Shown: positions 1-5,614 of the stretch, one piece after another
Position numbering within the stretch: the first letter of the stretch is position 1
How the letters are laid out: each line of letters begins with the position of its first letter
Source of the DNA: Planctomycetaceae bacterium
GTDB lineage: Bacteria; Planctomycetota; Planctomycetia; Pirellulales; Thermoguttaceae
Reading direction: 5' to 3'
DNA: 5,865 nt
Assembly: GCA_015062085.1 (NCBI GenBank)
Contig: SUVI01000191.1
Location: forward strand, 1 to 5,865
The notes under the pieces: generated by a model
Databases searched by the model: none
The model's input: only the letters and a program-made list of their open reading frames with translations
Told to the model about the DNA's origin: nothing
Program-made: the position numbers and the translations under genes

Positions 1-848
1 GAAATATTCAGGTCAACGCCCTGAGTGTTTCCGCCTTCAGCATCCGATCCGCCGCTCATCGCGGAGAAGTACACGCCGTAGTAGTTGTCGTAGTAGTTGT
101 ACTCCGGAATCGTCGCATATCCGTACTCCGGATCCGCAGGATCGTCAGCAGAGTGACCGCCGCCCAGATACTTGGTATGAGGACCGGTCAGATCCGCGAT
201 CTTGTACTGATGATTGTATTTGTTGTCCGTCAGACCAACGACCTGCTGCCCGTCAAAACGCTTGTCGTACGTGAAGACGTTCGTTCCGCCGGAAATGTTG
301 ACCGTGGAATGACCGCCGACAGCGCCGTCGCTCCCCTGTGTCCCGACCATGAGACGATGGGTGAAGACGTTCGTGCCGCCCTCGATGTTCATCGTGGTCT
401 CTGCACCCACGGCATCGTCGCCAGTCGCACGGGAACCAACGTAGATCCCCATGTGATCGAAGACGTTCGTGCCGCCCTTGAGAGTCAGCGTCACCGCATC
501 GTTCGCACCGCGGTCGCCAAACTGCGTTTTCCACGCAAAAATCGTCGTCCCGCCGGCTTCACCGATCGTAATGTTGCTGCTGGTGAACTGGTAGAGGTCC
601 TCACCGCGGCCCATTCCCGGATCACTGGGACCGGTCTGTCCCGGTTTCGTATCGATGTCGATCCCAAGATCATTTTCACCACTAACGTCGGTCTTGCCGT
701 AGGTTCCCGGACCAATGTTGCTAGTCGGGTCGTCGTAGGTCTCGTACCCGACTGCCGTCTGGCCCAGCAGACCGCCCACTCCGAGGGCAGTCACGCCTGC
801 CGCCATCCATGACGACAGAGAAAATCGTTTTCTCAAATTACCTTCCAT
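1..848 (-). CDS. Exported GGTNVF-repeat protein, N-terminal part (partial)
   Basis: This reading frame starts at ATG 848-846 and stays open for 282 codons to the left edge, so the C-terminus is missing. The start is supported by AAGAAGGA (864-857) eight bases upstream. Residues 1-34 look like a signal peptide: a basic segment (RKR, 6-8), a hydrophobic stretch (about 14-33) and a possible signal peptidase site after A32-V33-G34. No lipobox is present. The mature part is rich in Gly, Asp and Thr and has no cysteine. It carries four copies of a GGT-[TN]-[IV]-F motif at residues 99, 125, 157 and 187, spaced 26-32 residues apart, each preceded by alternating hydrophobic residues (TLTLK, TMNIE, TVNIS). 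This suggests a beta-helix or beta-solenoid fold, as in autotransporter-like adhesins. A tyrosine-rich segment follows (248-261). A surface or secreted role is inferred; the specific function is unknown. Confidence 0.8.
   Translation of the reverse strand, partial: MEGNLRKRFSLSSWMAAGVTALGVGGLLGQTAVGYETYDDPTSNIGPGTYGKTDVSGENDLGIDIDTKPGQTGPSDPGMGRGEDLYQFTSSNITIGEAGGTTIFAWKTQFGDRGANDAVTLTLKGGTNVFDHMGIYVGSRATGDDAVGAETTMNIEGGTNVFTHRLMVGTQGSDGAVGGHSTVNISGGTNVFTYDKRFDGQQVVGLTDNKYNHQYKIADLTGPHTKYLGGGHSADDPADPEYGYATIPEYNYYDNYYGVYFSAMSGGSDAEGGNTQGVDLNI
273..290 (-). repeat. GGTNVF coding repeat, copy 3
   Basis: This 18-base unit encodes G187-F192 and differs by one silent base from the other two copies. 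It lies 90 bases (30 codons) from copy 2. The regular periodicity ends after this copy, because no further GGTNVF is seen in residues 193-282. Confidence 0.8.
363..380 (-). repeat. GGTNVF coding repeat, copy 2
   Basis: This 18-base unit encodes G157-F162 and is identical to the unit at 459-476. It lies 96 bases (32 codons) from that copy. The flanking sequence between copies is only loosely conserved at protein level, with VGS/VGT and GDDAVGA/SDGAVGG aligned after the two motifs. Confidence 0.8.
459..476 (-). repeat. GGTNVF coding repeat, copy 1
   Basis: This 18-base unit encodes G125-F130 of the exported repeat protein. It is identical to the unit at 363-380 and differs by one base from the unit at 273-290. 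The identity includes third codon positions, which points to recent duplication or gene conversion rather than protein-level convergence. Confidence 0.8.
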
Positions 849-903
849 GTGTCGAATCCTTCTTTACTATGATTGATTCAAAAATACGGGAAATGTATTC
901 TTA

Positions 904-949
904 GATACCTGATTAGAGAACCATCCTAAAAAACGCCTCTAATGGTATC
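904..949 (-). promoter_or_regulatory. Bulged stem-loop in the leader of the repeat-protein gene
   Basis: GATACC (904-909) pairs perfectly with GGTATC (944-949), and ATTAGAG (912-918) pairs perfectly with CTCTAAT (937-943). Together they form a 13-bp stem with a two-base bulge (910-911) and an 18-base loop. The structure lies about 55 bases upstream of the start codon at 848. It is not followed by a T-run on either strand, so it does not look like a simple terminator. A leader-RNA control element or a protein-binding site is possible. I do not recognise it as a known riboswitch. Confidence 0.45.
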
Positions 950-1020
950 CATTTCTTCATCGGACATATTTTCATAAAATTACAGAAATTCTCCTTAAAA
1001 CAGAAGTATTACCTGAAATA

Positions 1021-1049
1021 ATTCTACCAATTTGTTAAAATTTAACGAT
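1021..1049 (-). promoter_or_regulatory. Weak candidate promoter with overlapping palindrome
   Basis: On the minus strand TAGAAT (1026-1021) matches the sigma-70 -10 consensus at five of six bases. The hexamer 17 bases upstream (ATCGTT, 1049-1044) is a poor -35 element. A perfect 13-base palindrome, GTTAAA-A-TTTAAC (1034-1046), covers the spacer and touches the -35 position, as an operator or activator site would. If real, it would drive the exported repeat-protein gene with a leader of roughly 165 bases. In such AT-rich DNA a chance match is quite possible. Confidence 0.25.
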
Positions 1050-1167
1050 TAGCACAAAAACATGGTGCGAATATGGGCAATATACAAAAACTTTACTGGC
1101 AAAACAGGTCAAAAGCTGTGTGATGAAGCGAAAAGTCTGATTTTACAGATACTTCTTATTGGAGGAG

Positions 1168-1196
1168 AAAAAACACATTTTCTGGAAATGACCAGA
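1168..1196 (-). terminator. Weak terminator candidate after the DUF58 gene
   Basis: On the minus strand TCTGG (1196-1192) and CCAGA (1185-1181) form a 5-bp stem with a six-base loop, and a run of six T residues (1173-1168) follows seven bases later. It lies about 40 bases past the DUF58 stop codon, where a terminator is expected. The short stem and the gap before the T-run make it a poor match to a strong intrinsic terminator. Confidence 0.3.
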
Positions 1197-1237
1197 GGAC
1201 AATGATAGAAAATTTCTCTAAGATCCTGCAGTCCGAC

Positions 1238-2128
1238 TCACACGCCGCGGCGTTTGGACAGATACTCGGCCAGCGCTTTGTCAAACGGCATGCTCGTGTC
1301 CAGCGGAAGGTAGTCGATCCCGATCTTCGTACACTCTTCCGCATACCGCTCCCGAAATTCCCGGATCTGTCTCACATAATCTGCCTGAAATCCCCTAGCG
1401 TCGACTCGGAGCGTCTCGCGGGATTCCGGATCTTCCAGCTCCAGCGCCCCTTCAAAGGGAAATGTAACTTCCGCCTCATCCAGAATGTGCAGCAGCAGAA
1501 CATCGTGTCCCGCAAACTTCAGTTTTCGCAAAGCCTCCATAACGGTCTCTTCGTCCGTCAGCAGGTCGCTCAGGACCATCACGAGCGACTGATGCCGAAG
1601 CATGGCGGCCGTCTGATGGAGCGCTTTCGCAATGTTGGTCTTTCCATCCGGAGTCAGGCGGGAAAGCGTCGAAAGGATCGCCGCGAGCTGGGAAGGACGC
1701 GCAGCGGGGCGGATACTTCGGCAGAGTTTTTCATCGAACGTCAGGAGACCGACCGGGTCACGCTGATGGATCATAAGGTACGCCAGCGCAGCCGCCAGGC
1801 AGATCGCGTAGTCGAATTTCGTAACGTCCTGCCGATGTGTGTAATCCATCGACGCACTCTGATCCACGACCAGATAGCCCGTCAGGTTCGTCTCAGCCTG
1901 AAACTTGCGCACATAATATTTATCTGTCCGTGCGTAAAGGAGCCAGTCAATATCTCGCGGATCATCTCCGTGCGCATAGCGGCGATGCTCGCTGAATTCC
2001 ACAGAAAATCCCTGAAACGGACTGGAATGCAGCCCCTGCAGAAACCCTTTCACGATGAATTTTGCACGCAGATCGAGTCTCTTGATGCCCGCAATGACTT
2101 CCGGTTTCAGGTACTTCGTTGAGGACAT
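1238..2128 (-). CDS. DUF58 family protein with VWA-like metal site
   Basis: This complete 296-residue protein is cytosolic by appearance, with no signal peptide or membrane segment. The N-terminal half carries the hallmark DUF58 block at residues 51-67 (YxxGDDPRxIDWxxYAR). A von Willebrand factor A-like fold follows, with MIDAS residues D89-x-S91-x-S93, T164 and D188, so metal binding appears intact. DUF58 proteins are usually encoded beside MoxR AAA+ ATPases and are thought to act in chaperone-like or assembly complexes; the biochemical role is not settled. Here the upstream partner is instead an FHA-GAF-SpoIIE phosphatase, 14 bp away. The start at 2128 is well supported by AAGGAG (2140-2135), six bases upstream. 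The second gene of this operon is probably co-expressed with the first. Family assignment is confident; function is inferred. Confidence 0.92.
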   Translation of the reverse strand: MSSTKYLKPEVIAGIKRLDLRAKFIVKGFLQGLHSSPFQGFSVEFSEHRRYAHGDDPRDIDWLLYARTDKYYVRKFQAETNLTGYLVVDQSASMDYTHRQDVTKFDYAICLAAALAYLMIHQRDPVGLLTFDEKLCRSIRPAARPSQLAAILSTLSRLTPDGKTNIAKALHQTAAMLRHQSLVMVLSDLLTDEETVMEALRKLKFAGHDVLLLHILDEAEVTFPFEGALELEDPESRETLRVDARGFQADYVRQIREFRERYAEECTKIGIDYLPLDTSMPFDKALAEYLSKRRGV

Positions 2129-2142
2129 GAACGTCTCCTTCG

Positions 2143-3807
2143 CTACAGTTTCCGCCGGATACCCGTCACGCAGATGTCATCCGCGTAGGGAACATCGCCG
2201 ACAAAATCGCTGATCGCCTGGATCAAAGCATCTCCCTGTTCCTGAATCGTGGAACGGTAGGGGGTCCAGCACTCGCAGAGCCGGTCCATCCCGAACATTT
2301 CCGCATCTTTGTTGATCCCGTCCGTCGCGCCGTCAGTAAAGAAAAAGAGCGTATCGCCAGGCTGGAGCCTGATCGACGTAACGTGAAACGCAGAATCCGG
2401 AAAAACGCCGATCGGAAAAGTCCGTTCCATTTCCAGAGACTGCGGTACCGCATTCGGACGGCAGAGCATCGGCGGAACGTGACCGGCGTTGACCAGTTCA
2501 AGTTCATGCGTTTTGGGATCCAGCACTCCTGCGACGACTGTAATGAATCGGTCTCCCCACCGGTCATCGCAGAACGTGTTGTTCAGCGCGAACATCGCAT
2601 CGGCAAGATTCGGATGCATGGCAAGCAGATAGCGAGCCTCGGCAGACATTTTCGCCATGAGCAGCGACGCAGAGATCCCCTTCCCTGAAACGTCCCCCAA
2701 AATCACCGCGAGCCGTCCGTCCTGCAGCGGCACGTAATCAAAATAGTCACCGCCAAGCTGTCGAGCCGGAGAATAGTAGTCAAAAAATTCGTAACCCGCG
2801 ACGCTCGGCTTCATTGCAGGGAGAAACCCCTGCTGGACCTTGTGCGCAACGTTCAGCTCCCGGCGTATCGACGCTTCCGCCATTGCGCTTTCCATCAGCT
2901 GTGCATTCCGCACTGCGACGGTCGCCTGATTCGCAACGCTGGCAAGGATCTCAAGATCCTGCGAAGTAAACTGCCGCATCGTCGTTGCCGCATCGATCTG
3001 CAAGACTCCGATCGCGTTTCCGTCGATCCCGACTAAAGGTGCACACATCATGGAACGTATCGGCGAATGCGAGATGCTCTGCGACATATTGAAACGAGAA
3101 TCCTGCACCGCGTCGGCAGAAAGGATCGCCTGCCCGGTCGTAATGACATTCTGGAGGATCGTACGGCTCAGACGCACTTCGTCACTGCTCGGATTTCTCT
3201 GTTTGAGCGCCTTGGGAACGAGCGTGTTCGTATTTGGCTCCCGAAGCACGATAATACCGCGGTCCGCCTGTGGAAAAATGACGAAAAGACTGTCAAGGAT
3301 CCGCATCAGCACCTCTTCCACCTGGACTGCCTCGCCCAGATGACGCCCGATCTCGACCAGCGCACGCAGCTTGACCTCTGCACTGGCCATCGTCTGACCG
3401 AGTGCATGCTTTTGACGCAGCATGTCAAACGTCGCCATATACGAAGACTGGTCCTCCGGCCCCATGTCGGCGATCTTCGCCTGAAATTCCTCAATGCCGC
3501 CCGTCTCGTGTTCATGTCCGTCTGCATAAAAGTAAAGAACGATGCTGCAGACTTGGATCCTGTCGCGGTGATTCAGGCGAGTCGGTTCCAAGATCGGGCG
3601 GTTGTTCAGCAGTGTCCCGTTCCGGCTCTTGAGATCCTCGATATAATAGTCATTTCCGCGGCGAAATATACGAACATGACGCCGGCTCACCGACGCAGCT
3701 TCAAGCTGGACCTCACAGTCATGCGCTCGTCCAAGTGTGCAGGACGATTCATTCAGAGAAAATGTTTTTCCCGGTGCATATCCCTTGATCAGCCGCAGTA
3801 ACGCCAT
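2143..3807 (-). CDS. FHA-GAF-SpoIIE (PP2C-type) protein phosphatase
   Basis: This complete 554-residue soluble signalling protein has three domains. An N-terminal FHA domain (about 1-95) shows the phosphothreonine-binding signature G26-R27, S41-R42-R43-H44 and N63-G64-T65. A GAF sensor domain spans about 145-303. A SpoIIE/RsbU-type PP2C phosphatase domain (about 320-552) has its acidic metal ligands in place: GGDYFD (352-357), GDVSGKG (371-377), NAGH (440-443), TDG (491-493) and ADD (542-544). It should therefore be an active serine/threonine phosphatase, with a ligand sensed by GAF and a phosphorylated partner docked by FHA. Targets could be an anti-sigma antagonist or substrates of a Ser/Thr kinase, but none is encoded here. 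It is first in the operon, 14 bp before the DUF58 gene. The start lacks a classic Shine-Dalgarno sequence; only a G-run (3817-3812) precedes the ATG. The FHA fold beginning at residue 2 supports this start. Confidence 0.93.
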   Translation of the reverse strand: MALLRLIKGYAPGKTFSLNESSCTLGRAHDCEVQLEAASVSRRHVRIFRRGNDYYIEDLKSRNGTLLNNRPILEPTRLNHRDRIQVCSIVLYFYADGHEHETGGIEEFQAKIADMGPEDQSSYMATFDMLRQKHALGQTMASAEVKLRALVEIGRHLGEAVQVEEVLMRILDSLFVIFPQADRGIIVLREPNTNTLVPKALKQRNPSSDEVRLSRTILQNVITTGQAILSADAVQDSRFNMSQSISHSPIRSMMCAPLVGIDGNAIGVLQIDAATTMRQFTSQDLEILASVANQATVAVRNAQLMESAMAEASIRRELNVAHKVQQGFLPAMKPSVAGYEFFDYYSPARQLGGDYFDYVPLQDGRLAVILGDVSGKGISASLLMAKMSAEARYLLAMHPNLADAMFALNNTFCDDRWGDRFITVVAGVLDPKTHELELVNAGHVPPMLCRPNAVPQSLEMERTFPIGVFPDSAFHVTSIRLQPGDTLFFFTDGATDGINKDAEMFGMDRLCECWTPYRSTIQEQGDALIQAISDFVGDVPYADDICVTGIRRKL

Positions 3808-3869
3808 CTCGCCCCCCGATCTTTTCGTTATGAAAAGAAAAACTCACAAAAAAACACAAAGTTTTCCCC

Positions 3870-3898
3870 AATATAAACTGTTCTGAACAAAATGTCAA
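3870..3898 (-). promoter_or_regulatory. Sigma-70-type promoter of the phosphatase-DUF58 operon
   Basis: On the minus strand a perfect TTGACA -35 box (3898-3893) and a TATATT -10 box (3875-3870) are separated by exactly 17 bases. Transcription would start near 3863, giving a leader of about 55 bases. An 11-base palindrome, TGTTC-T-GAACA (3879-3889), fills most of the spacer and could be an operator. Confidence 0.75.
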
Positions 3899-4042
3899 GG
3901 AGTCTTTTCAAAATATTCCAAATTTTTCACAAAAACTGTCCCTTTTCTCCCATATTATTGGCATGTTCGGCCCCCCCAAATGCGAAACGGATAAAATTTG
4001 GGAAAAATTGGCCATTCTTTTAAAATTTCGCCCCCTCCCCCC

Positions 4043-4070
4043 TTGAAAATTTGCGCAAATATGAGATAAT
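4043..4070 (+). promoter_or_regulatory. Extended -10 promoter of argG
   Basis: TTGAAA (4043-4048) serves as a -35 box and GATAAT (4065-4070) as a -10 box with a 16-base spacer. A TG dinucleotide at 4062-4063 makes an extended -10 element. The predicted start is near 4077, giving a leader of roughly 55 bases. A C-tract (4031-4042) abuts the -35 box directly. An inverted repeat (4065-4090) overlaps the -10 box and start site and may be a repressor site. The rest of the 324-bp divergent spacer (3808-4131) is AT-rich with a further seven-base C-run (3971-3977) and no gene. Confidence 0.6.
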
Positions 4071-4090
4071 CTGTCTTAGTTGAGATTATC
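4065..4090. promoter_or_regulatory. Inverted repeat over the argG -10 and start site
   Basis: GATAATCT (4065-4072) and AGATTATC (4083-4090) are perfect inverted copies separated by ten bases, with centres 18 bases apart. The left arm contains the -10 box itself and the right arm lies just after the predicted transcription start, so a bound protein would block RNA polymerase. It does not resemble the ArgR ARG-box consensus as I know it. As RNA only the right arm would be transcribed, so a DNA site is more likely than a hairpin. Confidence 0.45.
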
Positions 4091-4131
4091 CGTCATTCCA
4101 CTTAGGTCCTAGTTATAAAAGGAACGAAGTC

Positions 4132-5349
4132 ATGAAATCCTGCGTGTTGGCGTATTCCGGCGGTCTGGATACCTCCGTTTTGCTCGGTTGGTTGATGGAC
4201 GAAGGTTTTGAAGTCCATGCTGTCTATGTAGACGTTGGACAGCCCTGTGAAGACCGTCAGGCGATCATCGACAAAGCATTGAAGATCGGTGCAAAGTCGG
4301 CTCGTATCGTTGATGTGCAGAATGAATGCTGCCGCGATTTCGCTTTCCCGATGATCCAGTGGCAGGCGAAATATGAAGGCATCTATCTTCTCGGTACTTC
4401 TATCGCCCGTCCGATCATTGCACGTGCCTGCCTGCGCGTGGCTCATGAAGTCGGCGCCAAATACTTCGTTCACGGCGCAACAGGAAAAGGAAATGACCAG
4501 TGCCGTTTCCAGCTCGCTGCGGAAGCTCTGGATCCGGAGATCGAGATCATCGCTCCGTGGCGTATGGAAAAATTCCGCAATCAGTTCCCCGGCCGTACGG
4601 AACTTCTGGCCTACTGCGAAGCGAAGAACATTCCGGTCAAAGCCAGTGTGAAGAAGCCGTACAGCTCCGACGAAAACTGCTTCCACATCAGCTACGAAGC
4701 CGGTGATTTGGAAGATCTGAACGTCTGCGGCGTCAAGATCGTTGATTTCGGAATGGGCGTTTCTCCGAAAGAAGCTCCTGACGCGGAAGAAGAAGTCACG
4801 ATCAAATTCGTGGAAGGCAATCCTGTCGCGATCAATGGCGAAGAACTCTCCCCGATCGACATCGTGCGCAAGGCGAATGAGATCGCAGGCCGTAATGGTA
4901 TCGGACGCATCGACATGGTGGAAAACCGTTTCGTCGGCATGAAATCGCGCGGTGTTTACGAATCCCCCGGCATGACGCTCCTCTACACGGCACACCGTCA
5001 GCTTGAGAGTCTTTGCATGGACCGTGATCTGACGCACCTGCGTGACATGCTTGCGCCGGAAGTTGCCGAGATGATCTACTACGGCTTCTGGTATCATGCG
5101 AAGATGGATGCGCTTCTTGCGTTCATCAAAGAGGCTCAGAAAGTCGTAACGGGCGAAGTGAAACTTTTGCTCTACAAAGGAAACATTGACGTGGCCAGCC
5201 GTCAGAGTCCGAATTCGCTTTACGATGAAGGTATCGCGACGATGGAAGGCGGCGGAAGCTACAATCAGACGGATGCGGAAGGTTTCATTCGTCTGCAGAG
5301 TCTCCCGGGACGCGTTCAGGGACAGCGTCATCCGTGGGGCAAAGATTGA
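4132..5349 (+). CDS. argG: Argininosuccinate synthase
   Basis: ArgG joins citrulline and aspartate, using ATP, to form argininosuccinate, the penultimate step of arginine biosynthesis in the cytosol. The 405-residue product has the usual length of about 400. The ATP pyrophosphatase P-loop motif AYSGGLDTS is at residues 7-15. The second family signature, G-x-T-x-K-G-N-D-x(2)-R-F, is at 115-126. Other conserved blocks are YSSDEN (177-182), MVENRFVGMKSRGVYESPG (262-280) and the C-terminal SPNSLYDE (359-366). No catalytic residue appears missing. The start is fixed by AAAAGGAA (4117-4124), seven bases upstream. The gene stands alone between its own promoter and terminator; argH and other arginine genes are not in view. 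The sequence type resembles planctomycete ArgG by memory. Confidence 0.98.
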   Translation: MKSCVLAYSGGLDTSVLLGWLMDEGFEVHAVYVDVGQPCEDRQAIIDKALKIGAKSARIVDVQNECCRDFAFPMIQWQAKYEGIYLLGTSIARPIIARACLRVAHEVGAKYFVHGATGKGNDQCRFQLAAEALDPEIEIIAPWRMEKFRNQFPGRTELLAYCEAKNIPVKASVKKPYSSDENCFHISYEAGDLEDLNVCGVKIVDFGMGVSPKEAPDAEEEVTIKFVEGNPVAINGEELSPIDIVRKANEIAGRNGIGRIDMVENRFVGMKSRGVYESPGMTLLYTAHRQLESLCMDRDLTHLRDMLAPEVAEMIYYGFWYHAKMDALLAFIKEAQKVVTGEVKLLLYKGNIDVASRQSPNSLYDEGIATMEGGGSYNQTDAEGFIRLQSLPGRVQGQRHPWGKD

Positions 5350-5361
5350 GTATACCTCACA

Positions 5362-5390
5362 GTGCGGTGCCGGCTCTATACGGCCCGCAC
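5362..5390 (+). other. GC-rich hairpin just after argG
   Basis: GTGCGG (5362-5367) pairs with CCGCAC (5385-5390) and GCCG (5369-5372) pairs with CGGC (5381-5384). The stem is 10 bp with a single bulged T (5368) and an eight-base loop. It starts 12 bases past the argG stop. No T-run follows directly, so it is more likely an mRNA 3' end stabiliser or an accessory to the intrinsic terminator just downstream than a terminator in itself. Confidence 0.6.
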
Positions 5391-5400
5391 GTTCTTATTC

Positions 5401-5435
5401 AAACGTCTTTCCTTCTGGAGAGGCGTTTTTTATTT
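5401..5435 (+). terminator. Intrinsic terminator of argG
   Basis: AAACGTCTTTCC (5401-5412) pairs with GGAGAGGCGTTT (5417-5428), giving a 12-bp stem with two G-U pairs and a four-base TTCT loop. The T-rich tail TTTTTTATTT (5426-5435) follows immediately. This is a good rho-independent terminator 52 bases after the argG stop. Confidence 0.85.
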
Positions 5436-5614
5436 CAGGACTCTTTTTTTCTCAAGTCGCCCCATTTCGCACGATATGGCGATATAAGATCTCACCTATT
5501 TTAGGAAATTTTAAACTTTTTGTAACACCTGACCGTTCTTTTTTATGGAGAAGATCTTTGGGGAATTTCCGCGAGATCAAAATCGAGACTTTTAAATTTG
5601 GGAGAAATGATCCG

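Larger units (their letters stand above)
849..1237. other. AT-rich spacer between DUF58 gene and repeat-protein gene
   Basis: These 389 bases hold no convincing full-size gene on either strand. Reading leftward, they contain a weak hairpin and T-run that may end the phosphatase-DUF58 transcript (1168-1196), a 13-base palindrome (1034-1046) beside a -10-like TAGAAT, a good Shine-Dalgarno sequence followed by a possible 20-codon leader ORF (975-913), a bulged stem-loop (904-949) and the ribosome binding site of the repeat-protein gene (864-857). The base composition is much more AT-rich than the flanking coding DNA. Confidence 0.75.

Noticed and set aside
153..812. A 219-codon open frame on the plus strand at the left end
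   Set aside because: It is antisense to the exported repeat protein, whose minus-strand frame has a signal peptide, repeats and a Shine-Dalgarno sequence.
1156..1344. A 62-codon minus-strand frame overlapping the end of the DUF58 gene
   Set aside because: Most of it is out-of-frame DUF58 coding sequence, with no ribosome binding site or recognisable product.
1202..2122. A 306-codon open frame on the plus strand opposite the DUF58 gene
   Set aside because: It is codon-aligned antisense to a gene with clear family motifs, its product has no recognisable domain, and no ribosome binding site precedes it.
3067..3801. A 244-codon open frame on the plus strand opposite the phosphatase gene
   Set aside because: It is codon-aligned antisense to the FHA and GAF coding region, and its composition is rich in Arg, His and Leu, as expected of a shadow frame.
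3812..4042. G-quadruplex on the minus strand formed by the C-tracts
   Set aside because: The runs are too far apart; only two adjacent runs (4031-4042) lie within normal loop distance, so the four-run requirement is not met.
4102..5331. A 409-codon open frame on the minus strand opposite argG
   Set aside because: It is in the codon-aligned antisense register of argG, which has both family signatures, a good ribosome binding site, a promoter and a terminator. The antisense frame is open because argG lacks TTA, CTA and TCA codons.
5483..5488. TATAAG as a -10 box for the gene at 5615
   Set aside because: No acceptable -35 hexamer lies 16-18 bases upstream, and the element is about 125 bases from the start codon. 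TTGTAA at 5520 with TATGGA at 5544 was also considered and is equally weak.
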